Of a DNA stretch of 64,000 nucleotides, positions 40,689 to 49,478 are shown in pieces. The notes beneath the pieces were generated by a model. The model saw nothing but the letters and a program-made list of their open reading frames with translations, was not told the DNA's origin and did no database searches. The position numbers and the translations under genes were made by a program. Origin of the DNA: Actinoplanes lobatus (GTDB lineage Bacteria; Actinomycetota; Actinomycetes; Mycobacteriales; Micromonosporaceae); contig NZ_JACHNC010000001.1 of the NCBI RefSeq assembly GCF_014205215.1, positions 4,841,001 to 4,905,000 on the forward strand, given 5' to 3'. Position 1 is the first letter of the stretch; each line of letters starts with the position of its first letter.

Positions 40689-41879
40689 ATGCACAGCCCT
40701 CTCGAAGGGGTCCGCGTCGTCGACGCGTCCACCCTGTTCGCCGGACCTCTGGCCGCGACGATCCTCGGCGACTACGGCGCCGACGTGACCAAGATCGAGC
40801 ATCCGGTCAAGGGCGACCCGGCCCGGGGGCACGGGCCGGCGAAGGACGGGGTGCCGCTCTGGTGGACCATGCTGGGCCGCAACAAGCGGACGGTCACCCT
40901 CAATCTGGGTAACGAAAAAGGCGCTGAGGTAGCAAAAAATCTCTTTAAAGACGCTGATGTCCTGATCGAGAACTTCCGTCCAGGGACCCTGGAGCGCTGG
41001 GGCCTGGGTCCTGATGTCCTGCACGAGATCAACCCAAAGTTGGTCATCGCGCGCGTCACCACGTACGGACAATTCGGACCGTACTCGCACCGGCCGGGGT
41101 TCGGCACGCTGGCCGAGGCCATGAGCGGGTTCGCGGCCATCACCGGTGAGCCGGACGGCCCGCCCACCCTGCCGCCCTTCGGTCTCGCCGACGGCATCGC
41201 CGCGCTGACCACCGCCCAGGCGATCATGACCGCCCTGTACCACCGCGACGCGCGGGGAGGCACGGGCCAGGTCATCGACCTGGCCATCGTCGAGCCGATG
41301 CTCACCGTCCTCGGCATGCAGGCGATGGTGTACGACCAGCTGGGCCAGGTGCAACAGCGGACCGGCAACCGATCGGTCAACAATGCGCCGCGCAACACCT
41401 ACCGGACCGCCGACGGCCGCTGGGTCGCCGTCTCCACGAGCGCGCAGGCCATCGCCGAGCGGGTGATGCGCCTGGTCGGCCGTCCCGAGCTGATCGACGA
41501 GCCGTGGTTCGCCACCGGCGTCGGCCGGGCCGCGCACGCCGACGTGCTGGACGAGGCGCTGAGCGGGTGGATCGGGGCCCGCGACCTGGCGACGGTCACC
41601 GGGGCGTTCGAACGGGCGCAGGCCGCGATCGCCCCGGTCTACGACATCGCGGACGTCTTCGCCGACCCGCAGTTCATCGCGCGCGACTCGGTGACGACCG
41701 CGCACGATCCGACGCTCGGGCCGGTGCGCATGCCCGGCCCGCTGTACCGCCTCTCGCGGACGCCCGGCTCGATCCGCTGGACCGGCCGGCCGCGCGGCGC
41801 GGACACCGACGACGTGCTCGCCGGCCTCGGCTACGACGAGGGGGAACGGGCGAAGCTGAGGGCCGAAGGAGTCATCTAG
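40689..41879 (+). CDS. CaiB/BaiF (class III) CoA transferase, second copy
   Basis: 396 residues. Same family elements as the gene at 30071: LEGVRVVDASTLFAGPLAATILGDYGADVTKIE, RNKRTVTLNLGNEKG, ENFRPGTLERWGLGPD, RVTTYGQFGPYSHRPGFGT and GTGQVIDLAIVEPML with the catalytic-type aspartate. An AT-richer patch around 40900-40960 (AACGAAAAAGG...AAAAAATCTC) is unlike the surrounding codon use. The cyclase-like gene begins at its stop (TAGTG). It probably activates a carboxylate produced by the adjacent hydrolases. Confidence 0.88.
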   Translation: MHSPLEGVRVVDASTLFAGPLAATILGDYGADVTKIEHPVKGDPARGHGPAKDGVPLWWTMLGRNKRTVTLNLGNEKGAEVAKNLFKDADVLIENFRPGTLERWGLGPDVLHEINPKLVIARVTTYGQFGPYSHRPGFGTLAEAMSGFAAITGEPDGPPTLPPFGLADGIAALTTAQAIMTALYHRDARGGTGQVIDLAIVEPMLTVLGMQAMVYDQLGQVQQRTGNRSVNNAPRNTYRTADGRWVAVSTSAQAIAERVMRLVGRPELIDEPWFATGVGRAAHADVLDEALSGWIGARDLATVTGAFERAQAAIAPVYDIADVFADPQFIARDSVTTAHDPTLGPVRMPGPLYRLSRTPGSIRWTGRPRGADTDDVLAGLGYDEGERAKLRAEGVI

Positions 41880-42649
41880 TGAAAGTTTTCGACCTTGCGC
41901 AGCCGATGCGGAAGGGGATGCCACAGTCGCCGAACCATCCGGCCTACACCCATTCCCTGGTGCGCCGGCACGGTGACATGGTGCGGGCCGGCGGCGGGTC
42001 GGCCGCCAACGACATCCTGGTCATGGGTACGCACGTCGGCACGCACGTGGACGCGCTGGCGCACGTCTCGCAGGACGGGCTGCTGCACGGCGGTGTGGTC
42101 GCGGCCGACGTGCAGTCCGACGCCGGTTTCGCACGGCTCGGCATCGACGAGTTCCCGCCGTTCGTCGGCCGCGGTGTCCTCCTGGACGTGGCGCGGGTGC
42201 ACGGCGTCGAGGTGCTGCCGCCCGGCTACGAGGTGACGGCCGAGGACCTCTCGGCCGCCTGCGGCGACCTCACCGTCAACCCGGGCGACGCGGTCCTCAT
42301 CGGCACCGGCTGGTCACGCCATTTTCAGGACGGGCAAACCTTTCTCGGTACGCGTGACGGCGTGCCCGGCCCGGGAGTGGACGCCGCGCGCTGGCTGGCC
42401 GAGCGGGAGATCGCGGTGACCGGGGCGGAGACGATCGCCTACGAGCACATCGCCCCCGGCGCCGGGCACGCCAGCCTGCCGGTGCACCGGATCCTGCTGG
42501 TCGAGGCCGGCATCAACATCGTGGAGACGATGCTGCTCAGTGAACTGGCCGACGCCGGGGTGGCCGAGTTCCAGTTCATCCTGGCCCCGCTCAAGCTGGT
42601 CGGCGCCACGGGTTCGCCGGTGCGGCCGCTGGCGGTGGTCCCAGCATGA
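41879..42649 (+). CDS. cyclase-family metal hydrolase (kynurenine formamidase-like)
   Basis: 256 residues from GTG at 41879, with AAGGAG nine bases upstream and a one-base overlap with the preceding TAG. H52-x-G-T-H56-x-D58-xxx-H62 is the zinc-binding HxGTHxDxxxH motif of the cyclase family, and AYEHIAPGAGHASLPVHRILL supplies the late residues. Members include bacterial kynurenine formamidase and hydrolases of cyclic amides, lactones and imide-derived amides. It sits between a CoA transferase and an MmgE/PrpD gene; substrate unknown. Confidence 0.82.
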   Translation: MKVFDLAQPMRKGMPQSPNHPAYTHSLVRRHGDMVRAGGGSAANDILVMGTHVGTHVDALAHVSQDGLLHGGVVAADVQSDAGFARLGIDEFPPFVGRGVLLDVARVHGVEVLPPGYEVTAEDLSAACGDLTVNPGDAVLIGTGWSRHFQDGQTFLGTRDGVPGPGVDAARWLAEREIAVTGAETIAYEHIAPGAGHASLPVHRILLVEAGINIVETMLLSELADAGVAEFQFILAPLKLVGATGSPVRPLAVVPA

Positions 42650-42719
42650 CTGACTGCACCGAGCGGCACTTGGCCGCGCTGACGACGGCGTCGCAGGCGA
42701 GGGCCGGGAAGGCATGCCA

Positions 42720-44096
42720 ATGAATCTGCCACTCGCACAGGAACTGGGGGAGTTCGCGGCCAAGGTGGACCCGCCCGAGCGGGTGCGCGCGGACGTGCCG
42801 ACGCGGATCCTCGATGTGCTCGGGAACAGTCTGGCCGCGTACGCCGAAAAGGACGCGGACGCAGGCCCCGCCGCACTCCGCGCGATGCGACGCTGGGGTG
42901 GCGTGCCCGAATCGACCGTCCTCGGCTCCGGGGACCGGCTGCCCGCGCCCTCCGCGGCGTTCGTGAACGGGGTGCTCGCCCACTCGCTCGACTTCGACGA
43001 CACACACCTGCCGTCGGTGCTGCACCCGAGCGCATCGGTGGTCCCGGCAGCCCTGGCCGCGGCCGAGGCGGGCGCGCCCGGCGACCTGATCGCCGCGATC
43101 GCCGCCGGCATCGAGGTGACCAACCGGCTCGGCATGGCCGGATGCGATCCGGAGACCGGCGCGAACCTGTACTTCGAACGCGGCCAGCACGCCACCTCGA
43201 TCTGCGGGACGATCGGCGCCGCGGTGGCCGTGGCCCGCCTGTACGAACTGGACGCCGGGAAGATCGCCGATGCCATCGGGATCGCCGTGTCGATGGGCGC
43301 CGGGGTGCTGGAGGCGAACCGTACCGGCGGCTCGGTGAAACGCTCGCACTGCGGCTGGGCGGCGCACGGCGGCGTGGTCGCGGCGACGCTGGCCACCGAG
43401 GGGCTGACCGGCCCGCCGACCGTGCTGGAGGGACGCTTCGGGTTCTTCACGGCACACACCGGCCGGTTCACGCCGGAGGCCGTCACGGACGGGCTGGGCG
43501 AGCGCTGGGAATTGCTGCGGACGGTGTTCAAGCCGTACCCGTCGAATCATTTCACCCACGCCGGGATCGACTGCGCGCTGGCGTTGCGCGCGGCCGGACT
43601 GGATCCGGACGACGTGGAGAGCGCCGAGCTGGGGGTGGCCGAGCCGGTGCTGCGGACCATCGCCGAGCCGGCCGCCGAGAAGGCGCGGCCGCGCAGCGGA
43701 TACCACGCCAAGTTCTCCGGGCCGTACACCCTCGCGGTGGCCCTGACCGGGGGCGGCGGGCTGGGCGTGGGCCTGGACGACTTCGCGGCGCTGGACCCGC
43801 GGCGGTTGGAGCTGGCGTCCCGGGTGCGGATGTACGCCGACGAGGCCGCCACGGCCGCGTTCCCGCGCGCGTTCGCCGGCGTGCTGCGGGTGCGCACCCG
43901 CTCCGGGGCGGTGATGGAGCACCGGGTGGACAGCTCACGCGGCGGGCCCGGGCACCCGCTGAGCGCCGCCGAGGTGACCGCGAAGTTCACCGGCAACGCC
44001 CGGCGTGCGATATCGGTCGATGCGGTGGCGGCGCTGTCCGATGCGGTCTGGCGGCTCGGGTCCGGTGGGCCGGTTTCCGACGTGTTTCCGGTCTGA
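42720..44096 (+). CDS. MmgE/PrpD-family protein
   Basis: 458 residues from ATG at 42720 (GGGAAGG seven bases upstream; the in-frame ATG at 42714 is too close to it). Typical elements are FVNGVLAHSLDFDDTHLPSVLHPSASVVPAALAAAE, ITNRLG-type helix (VTNRLGMAG), GAAVAVARLYELDAGKIADAIGIA and FKPYPSNHFTHAGIDCALAL. The family contains 2-methylcitrate dehydratase, cis-aconitate decarboxylase and isomerases of branched di- and tricarboxylates. The neighbours are acid/amide enzymes rather than a methylcitrate cycle, so a dehydratase or decarboxylase for another branched acid is likely. Confidence 0.85.
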   Translation: MNLPLAQELGEFAAKVDPPERVRADVPTRILDVLGNSLAAYAEKDADAGPAALRAMRRWGGVPESTVLGSGDRLPAPSAAFVNGVLAHSLDFDDTHLPSVLHPSASVVPAALAAAEAGAPGDLIAAIAAGIEVTNRLGMAGCDPETGANLYFERGQHATSICGTIGAAVAVARLYELDAGKIADAIGIAVSMGAGVLEANRTGGSVKRSHCGWAAHGGVVAATLATEGLTGPPTVLEGRFGFFTAHTGRFTPEAVTDGLGERWELLRTVFKPYPSNHFTHAGIDCALALRAAGLDPDDVESAELGVAEPVLRTIAEPAAEKARPRSGYHAKFSGPYTLAVALTGGGGLGVGLDDFAALDPRRLELASRVRMYADEAATAAFPRAFAGVLRVRTRSGAVMEHRVDSSRGGPGHPLSAAEVTAKFTGNARRAISVDAVAALSDAVWRLGSGGPVSDVFPV

Positions 44097-44211
44097 CGCG
44101 TTCGCCCGCGAACTTCGGAAACGGCGTATCGCAGGGCGGGATAGAGCTGGTCGGTGGGTTGACATGAGTGTTGCGGACTGCGTTCATTGATCCCACGCAG
44201 AAAGAAAACGC

Positions 44212-44232
44212 CGTTTCCCTCAGGGAAACGGG
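44212..44232. promoter_or_regulatory. 21-bp perfect palindrome in the gap 44097-44322
   Basis: CCGTTTCCCT-C-AGGGAAACGG, perfect 10-bp arms, about 90 bp before the WxL-like gene. A lone GGAAACGG also occurs at about 44118. The rest of the 226-bp gap has short GC hairpins but no gene that I can support. Confidence 0.6.
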
Positions 44233-44322
44233 AAGGAGACTGGATGCGTACCGCGCGCTAGAGCGCCACCGCCGGAGACGGAGGCGGCGCACCCACTGTC
44301 AGAGAGGGGACGCGGCACCACC

Positions 44323-45969
44323 ATGAAACCCACCGCAACAAAGGCCCTGATCGCGGCTCTGGCCCTGGCCGGCGTCGTCGCCGTCCAGGCGCCGGCATCC
44401 GCGTACGGGCCGACCGCGAGTTCCCTTGGGTGCCGGATCTATTTCAGCGACGCCGGCACCGGCTCCTCCCCGAGCACGTGGGCGGACACGTTCACCCTGA
44501 CCCAGACTCCGGCGTCGCCGAAGCCCGGCCAGACCGTGACCGTGTCGTTCACCGCGGCGGAGGGGTCCACCAACGGCCCGGTTCCGCTCACCGCCGGCTC
44601 CGTGCCGGTGGCCGTCACGGTCGGGATCTCCGGATCCCAGACCGGAACGGTCACGCTGAACCAGGCCAGTTACCCGGCCGGCGCCGTCGCCGCCTACGCC
44701 AAGCTCGGTGGCTTCACCGCCACCGGCGCCTTCACCGCCGGCGCGGCGGGTTCCCTCGACCTCACCGTCCAGCAGGTCAAGTTCGCCAACACCACGGCGT
44801 CCACCTACTGCTCGGCGGAGGGCGACCGGGACCACAAGGCGAGCCCGGTGGCCACCACGATCGTCCAGCCGGTCACCGTCTTCGACGGCGGGGCGACCAT
44901 CACCTCGATCACCGGGCAGACCGGCACGGCCGCCGCCCGCTCCGGCAACACCATCAACTACTCGGTCACCGGCCTGGCCGCGAACGCGACGCTCACCGCG
45001 TCGCTCAAGGACAGCGCCGGCGGCGGTACGGGTGAGGGCAGCGGCACCGGCAGCACCGGGGCCACCGGCGCCGGCACCGGCACGCTGGCCGTCCCGGCGA
45101 ACGCCACCGCGGGCGACCGCACCGTGGCGATCACCGACGGCACCAACACCGTCCTCGTATCCATCACGATCCTCGGCACGCCGGCGATCACCATCACGCC
45201 CCCGGGCGGCGGCGCCGGCACCGTCGTCACCGTCAAGGGCACCGGCTTCAACCCGGCCAGCACGGTCACGGTCGGCGGCTACAAGGCGCTCGCGGGCGCA
45301 CCGCCGCCCCCGGCCACCTCCGACGCGGCGGTCACCACCACCGCGACGGCGACCGGCGGCATCACCGCCACGTTCACCGTCAACGACCCCGCGACCGCCT
45401 GGATCGGCGCATCGTCGGGTCAGCTGTTCGCCCTGGCCGCATGGACCGCCTCGGCGGACTCCTGCACCGCGGCGACCGGCAACGTCGACGGGGAGTGCGA
45501 CCTCACCTACGAGCTCTCGCAGACCGTGAACGGCGGCGCGCTCGCGATGTCACGGGGCACCGGCTCCAGCACCATCGCGTTCGACGGCATCACCCTGAAC
45601 GGGACCGCGCAGACCGCCAAGGGCACCCTCCCGGCGATCAACGTGACCGACTACCGCGGCAGCACCCTCGGGTGGGACCTGACGGCAGAGGTCACCGACT
45701 TCAAGGGTGTGCCCGGCGGCACCATCCCGGCGAGCGCCCTCACCTGGACGCCCGCCTGCGTGGCCCACCCCGGCGCCACCAACGCCGTCACGGCCGAGGC
45801 CGGCACCGCGGGTCAGGCGGTCAACGCCGCCACCCTCTGCAAGGGGCCGGTCAACACCACGACCGGCACCGGCGGCTCGTTCGACGCCTCGGCCGCACTG
45901 GCCCTGGCGGTGCCCGTGAACCAGCTCGCGGGCACCTACACGGCGACGCTCACGATCACCCTGAGCTGA
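44323..45969 (+). CDS. secreted WxL-like surface protein with IPT/TIG-type domain
   Basis: 548 residues. A signal peptide ends near APASAYG (about residue 28). A Thr/Ala/Gly-rich beta-sandwich region follows, with PAITITPPGGGAGTVVTVKGTGFNPASTVTVGG (about 285-320) having the look of an IPT/TIG or Big domain. The C-terminal 180 residues resemble a WxL domain: proximal motif W451-D-L in GWDLTAEVTDFKG, and an end YTATLTITLS where the distal WxL tryptophan is replaced. WxL proteins bind peptidoglycan non-covalently. The next gene encodes the DUF916-type partner always found with WxL proteins in Firmicutes. Confidence 0.72.
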   Translation: MKPTATKALIAALALAGVVAVQAPASAYGPTASSLGCRIYFSDAGTGSSPSTWADTFTLTQTPASPKPGQTVTVSFTAAEGSTNGPVPLTAGSVPVAVTVGISGSQTGTVTLNQASYPAGAVAAYAKLGGFTATGAFTAGAAGSLDLTVQQVKFANTTASTYCSAEGDRDHKASPVATTIVQPVTVFDGGATITSITGQTGTAAARSGNTINYSVTGLAANATLTASLKDSAGGGTGEGSGTGSTGATGAGTGTLAVPANATAGDRTVAITDGTNTVLVSITILGTPAITITPPGGGAGTVVTVKGTGFNPASTVTVGGYKALAGAPPPPATSDAAVTTTATATGGITATFTVNDPATAWIGASSGQLFALAAWTASADSCTAATGNVDGECDLTYELSQTVNGGALAMSRGTGSSTIAFDGITLNGTAQTAKGTLPAINVTDYRGSTLGWDLTAEVTDFKGVPGGTIPASALTWTPACVAHPGATNAVTAEAGTAGQAVNAATLCKGPVNTTTGTGGSFDASAALALAVPVNQLAGTYTATLTITLS

Positions 45970-46057
45970 CCCGGACCCCCGGGTGGGGGCGGCCGCCACC
46001 GCCCCCACCCACCCCTTTCTCCGACTTTCCGGCCGCCATGCCGTTGGAGGGACAATC

Positions 46058-47038
46058 ATGCGGATCACCCGGATCGCCGCGGCGGCTCTGGCGCTGGCCG
46101 CCCTCACGGCCGTCCCGGCCACCCCGGCCCTGGCCACCGGCAACGGCGAGTGGGCGGTGACACCCACCCCGGCCAAGAACGCCGGGCCCACCCCGCGCCT
46201 CTACTTCTTCCTGGACGCGGCCGCCGGCCAGACCGTCAAGGAATCGGTACGCGTCACCAACCTCGGCAAGGACCCGAAGGCGTTCGAGATCTACGGCGCC
46301 GACGCCTACAACACCGTCAAGGACGGCGGGTTCGCGCTGCGCACCAAGGACCGGCAGCAGACCGACCTCGGCGCCTGGGTGACCTCCGGCGCCGGGAAGG
46401 TGACCATCCCCGGCGGCGCCAGCGCGGACATCCCGTTCACCATCGCCGTCCCGCAGAGCGCCACCCCCGGCGACCACGTCGGCGGCGTCGTGGCCCTGGA
46501 GGCCGAGCCGAGCGCCGTCACCCAGGCCGGCGGCGCCACCGTGAAGATCCAGCGCGCCGTCGCGGCCCGCGTCTACCTGCGGGTGGCCGGCACCATCGTG
46601 CCCGGCCTCGGGGTGCCCAGCCTGCGGATGGACATCGGATCGCCGCTGCTGCCGGTGCCGGTGAAGGGCGACCTGGAGTACGCCGTCACGAACGTCGGCA
46701 ACGTGCACCTCATGCCGCAGGCCACGGTCCGGGTGACCGGCCTGTTCGGGCATCCGGTGAAGGTGAGCGGGTCCACGCCGTCCAGCGACATGGTCCCCGG
46801 CTCCGAAGGCCGGTTCGCCATGACCGCCGACGGCATCTGGCCGTTCGACATCGTCACCACCTCGGTCGTGGTCAAAGCCGACGGCGGTGTCTACGCCCGC
46901 CGCACCGACCGGGCCTTCGTCTACTCGTACAGCGGCGCCATGATCCTCGCCGTCGGAATCGGATCGCTCATCTGGGCCACCCGCCGCCGCATCCGCAGCC
47001 GTGAGGTCCGGCCCCGTGGGCTGGTGGCGTCTCGATGA
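46058..47038 (+). CDS. DUF916-like WxL-interacting membrane protein
   Basis: 326 residues from ATG at 46058 with GGAGG seven bases upstream. Signal peptide to about residue 26, then two beta-sandwich domains: the first with YFFLDAAAGQTVKESVRVTNLGKDPKAFEIYGADAYNT and DHVGGVVAL, the peptidoglycan-binding module; the second with YAVTNVGNVHLMPQATVRVTGLFG. A C-terminal helix (AMILAVGIGSLIWAT) and RRRIRSRE tail anchor it. This is the layout of WxL-interacting proteins. It overlaps the next gene (ATGA), joining the WxL pair to the transporter genes. Confidence 0.8.
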   Translation: MRITRIAAAALALAALTAVPATPALATGNGEWAVTPTPAKNAGPTPRLYFFLDAAAGQTVKESVRVTNLGKDPKAFEIYGADAYNTVKDGGFALRTKDRQQTDLGAWVTSGAGKVTIPGGASADIPFTIAVPQSATPGDHVGGVVALEAEPSAVTQAGGATVKIQRAVAARVYLRVAGTIVPGLGVPSLRMDIGSPLLPVPVKGDLEYAVTNVGNVHLMPQATVRVTGLFGHPVKVSGSTPSSDMVPGSEGRFAMTADGIWPFDIVTTSVVVKADGGVYARRTDRAFVYSYSGAMILAVGIGSLIWATRRRIRSREVRPRGLVASR

Positions 47039-48123
47039 GACGGTTCCTCACGTCCCTGCTCGTCCTGCTGGCGCTCGTCATGCCGGCGGCCGAGGCCCGG
47101 GCCAGCGGGCTCGTGGCCCGGCTCTCGGTCACCGAGGCGTCGCCCGGCGAGAAGATCCGGGTCACCGGCGAGGGCTGGGAACCGTCCCAGCTGCTCCAGT
47201 TCGTCACCTGCGGCGAAGGCGGCGTGACCGGCTCGGCCGCCTGCGACACCCGCGCCTCGATGGCCACCCCGGTACGCCCGGACGGCACCTTCATCGTCGA
47301 CCTGCTCGTCGGCGAACCCCCCAAAGCCTGCCCCTGCGTCATCCACGTCGCCGCCGTACAGGGCGACGCCGACGCCACCGTCAACCTGCCGCTCACCATC
47401 ACCGGCCACGCCAGCGGGCAGATCCCGCGCACCGCCGACCCGGTCCGGGACCTGGTCGTCCAGGACGCCCGGCTGACCGGCGGCACGGCGGCCGCCTGGT
47501 TCGGCGCCCCCGACCGGCTGCTGCTCGTCTACACGATCCGCAACCCGAGCACGTCGACACTGGTCAACGCCACGGCACAGGTACGCCTCGGCGGAGGCGG
47601 CGACGACAACGTCTTCCACCAGGCGCAGATCACCGACCTGGGGCCGGGCCAGAGCCGTACCCTCACCGTGCCGGTCGAGCTGCCCCTCGCCGCGTTCGGC
47701 CGCTACGTCGTGACGGTCGACGTCAGCGGACTCGCCCAGGCCCGGCTCACGCACCAGGCGTACCCCTGGGGTCTGTTCGCGATCAACGCGGCCGGCCTGC
47801 TGCTGATCGCCTGGGGCGTGCTGCGCCGGGCCCGCCGGCGCGGCACCGAACTGGCCTGGGCCGACCCGTCACAGACCATGCTGCCGTCCGTCGTCCGCCT
47901 CGGCAGCCTCGGCGCCTACCTGGTCTTCGACGACGCGCCCGGCGCCCGGCGGCTGCGCCGGATGGCCGGCGCCCAGCTCAGCCTGGAGACACTGCGCGCC
48001 CTGGTCGGCCAGGAACGCCCGGCCGGCGGCGGCGACTCCGTGCTCGACCTGGACGCGCTCGATCACGTGATGGCCCGGCGCTACCCCCGGGATCTCACCC
48101 TCTTCGAGGAGGACGAGGAATGA
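47035..48123 (+). CDS. membrane protein with extracytoplasmic neocarzinostatin-like domain
   Basis: 362 residues. Signal peptide to about residue 23 (AEARASG). Residues about 25-120 fit the neocarzinostatin/macromomycin immunoglobulin-like fold: SVTEASPGEKIRVTGEGWEPSQLLQFVTCGEG, AACDTRA and ACPCVIHVA, with the two characteristic cysteine pairs. A second beta domain (LVYTIRNPSTSTLVNATAQV), one helix (LFAINAAGLLLIAWGVL) and a cytoplasmic tail of about 100 residues follow. It overlaps both neighbours (ATGA), so it is made with the WxL pair and the binding protein. Role unknown; perhaps ligand capture at the wall. Confidence 0.72.
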   Translation: MRRFLTSLLVLLALVMPAAEARASGLVARLSVTEASPGEKIRVTGEGWEPSQLLQFVTCGEGGVTGSAACDTRASMATPVRPDGTFIVDLLVGEPPKACPCVIHVAAVQGDADATVNLPLTITGHASGQIPRTADPVRDLVVQDARLTGGTAAAWFGAPDRLLLVYTIRNPSTSTLVNATAQVRLGGGGDDNVFHQAQITDLGPGQSRTLTVPVELPLAAFGRYVVTVDVSGLAQARLTHQAYPWGLFAINAAGLLLIAWGVLRRARRRGTELAWADPSQTMLPSVVRLGSLGAYLVFDDAPGARRLRRMAGAQLSLETLRALVGQERPAGGGDSVLDLDALDHVMARRYPRDLTLFEEDEE

Positions 48124-49478
48124 CATCGCCATCGCCGCGCCGCCCGGTCGACTGGCCGCTGCTGGCCCGCGCCGGCGCCGTGCTGGTGGCCGCGGTGCTC
48201 GCCTACACGAGCTGCGGCACCCTGATGCCGGGCGCGGACTCGGCCGGCGGGGCGTCGGCGGACGGCACCGGACCGGGCGTCACCGACGACACGGTGAAGG
48301 TCGTGTTCATCGGCACCGACCTCACCAAGACCGCCTCCATGACCGGCTTCAAGAACGCCGACGTCGGCAAGCCGTCCGAGCAGGTCAAGGCCATCGAGGC
48401 GTACGTCAACGCGCACGGTGGCGTGGCCGGGCGCAAACTGGAGGCCGTCTACCGCGAGTACGAGGCCAGCAAGGACTCCCCGGCCGCCGAGACCACCCTG
48501 TGCAGCCAGATCACCCAGGACGACAAGGCGTTCGCGGTGATCCTCACCGGACAGCTCCAGTCCAACGCCCGGCCCTGCTACGCGCAGCGGCGCACCCTGA
48601 TGCTGGACGCCACCCTGATCGCCGACGACCGGGCCACGTTCACCCAGCTCGACCCCTACCTGTGGACCGCCTCCTACCCGGAGTACGACGCCTTCGCCAC
48701 GTCGTTCCTGTCCGTTCTGGTCCAGCAGAAATTCTTCGACGGCCGCAAGGAGGCCGGTCTGGTCGCGGCCGACACGCCGGCCAACAAATCGGTGTACGAC
48801 AAACTGGTCGTCCCGTTGCTCTCCAAATCGGGCGTCACGGTCGCCGTCAACTGGATCGACACCACCAGCCTCGGCACGCTGAACAGCGGACTGTCCCAGG
48901 CGGCCGTCAACTTCCGCGGCAAGAAGATCGACCGGGTGTTCTTCCTCGGCGGGGCCCGGCTCGCGCCGTTCTTCATGACCAGCGCCAAAGCACAGAGCTT
49001 CACCGCCCGGTACGGCATCTCCACCTTCGACAGCCCGATCTTCATGGTGAACAACCCGGGAACCGTGCCGCCGGAGTCACTGGCCGGGATGGTCGGCATC
49101 GGGTTCGCCCCGGCCAACGACGTACCGGACTCCCAGCTCGCCTTCCCGGACACCGACGCCGAGAAGAAGTGCCTGGACATCTACCAGCAGGCCGGGATCA
49201 CCTTCGCCAAACGGGAGAACGCCCGGGTCGCCTTCACCTACTGCGACGCCGCGCTGCTGCTCCAGGGCGCCGCCGCCAACCTCGGGCCCAACCTCAACGC
49301 CGCCGCCTGGGGCACGGCCGCCCGGGCACTGGGACCAGCGTTCAGCACCGCCGGCGGCTTCGGCGGCGAACTCGGCCCCGACGGGTACGCCGCCGGCACC
49401 GGATACCGGATCCTCAAGTACGACACCGGCTGCGGCTGCTTCACCTACGACGGGCCGGTGACCCCCCTTGGCCAGTGA
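48120..49478 (+). CDS. branched-chain amino acid-type ABC substrate-binding protein
   Basis: 452 residues. A basic N-terminus and one hydrophobic segment end at YTSCGTLMPG; the cysteine could be a lipid site but the lipobox is atypical, so a membrane anchor is possible. The remainder is a type I periplasmic-binding fold (Peripla_BP_6): TVKVVFIGTDLTKTASMTGF, VKAIEAYVNAHGGVAGRKLE and VFFLGGARLAPFFM. Several cysteines occur in the C-terminal half (DAEKKCLDIY, FTYCDAALL, TGCGCFTYDG), unusual for this family. It feeds the LivF and LivHMG proteins encoded next. Confidence 0.85.
   Translation: MTSPSPRRPVDWPLLARAGAVLVAAVLAYTSCGTLMPGADSAGGASADGTGPGVTDDTVKVVFIGTDLTKTASMTGFKNADVGKPSEQVKAIEAYVNAHGGVAGRKLEAVYREYEASKDSPAAETTLCSQITQDDKAFAVILTGQLQSNARPCYAQRRTLMLDATLIADDRATFTQLDPYLWTASYPEYDAFATSFLSVLVQQKFFDGRKEAGLVAADTPANKSVYDKLVVPLLSKSGVTVAVNWIDTTSLGTLNSGLSQAAVNFRGKKIDRVFFLGGARLAPFFMTSAKAQSFTARYGISTFDSPIFMVNNPGTVPPESLAGMVGIGFAPANDVPDSQLAFPDTDAEKKCLDIYQQAGITFAKRENARVAFTYCDAALLLQGAAANLGPNLNAAAWGTAARALGPAFSTAGGFGGELGPDGYAAGTGYRILKYDTGCGCFTYDGPVTPLGQ

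Noticed and set aside
40900..40965. AT-rich patch in the second CoA transferase as a sign of horizontal transfer or insertion
   Set aside because: The reading frame and family motifs continue unbroken through it; only about 60 bp differ, too little to claim transfer.
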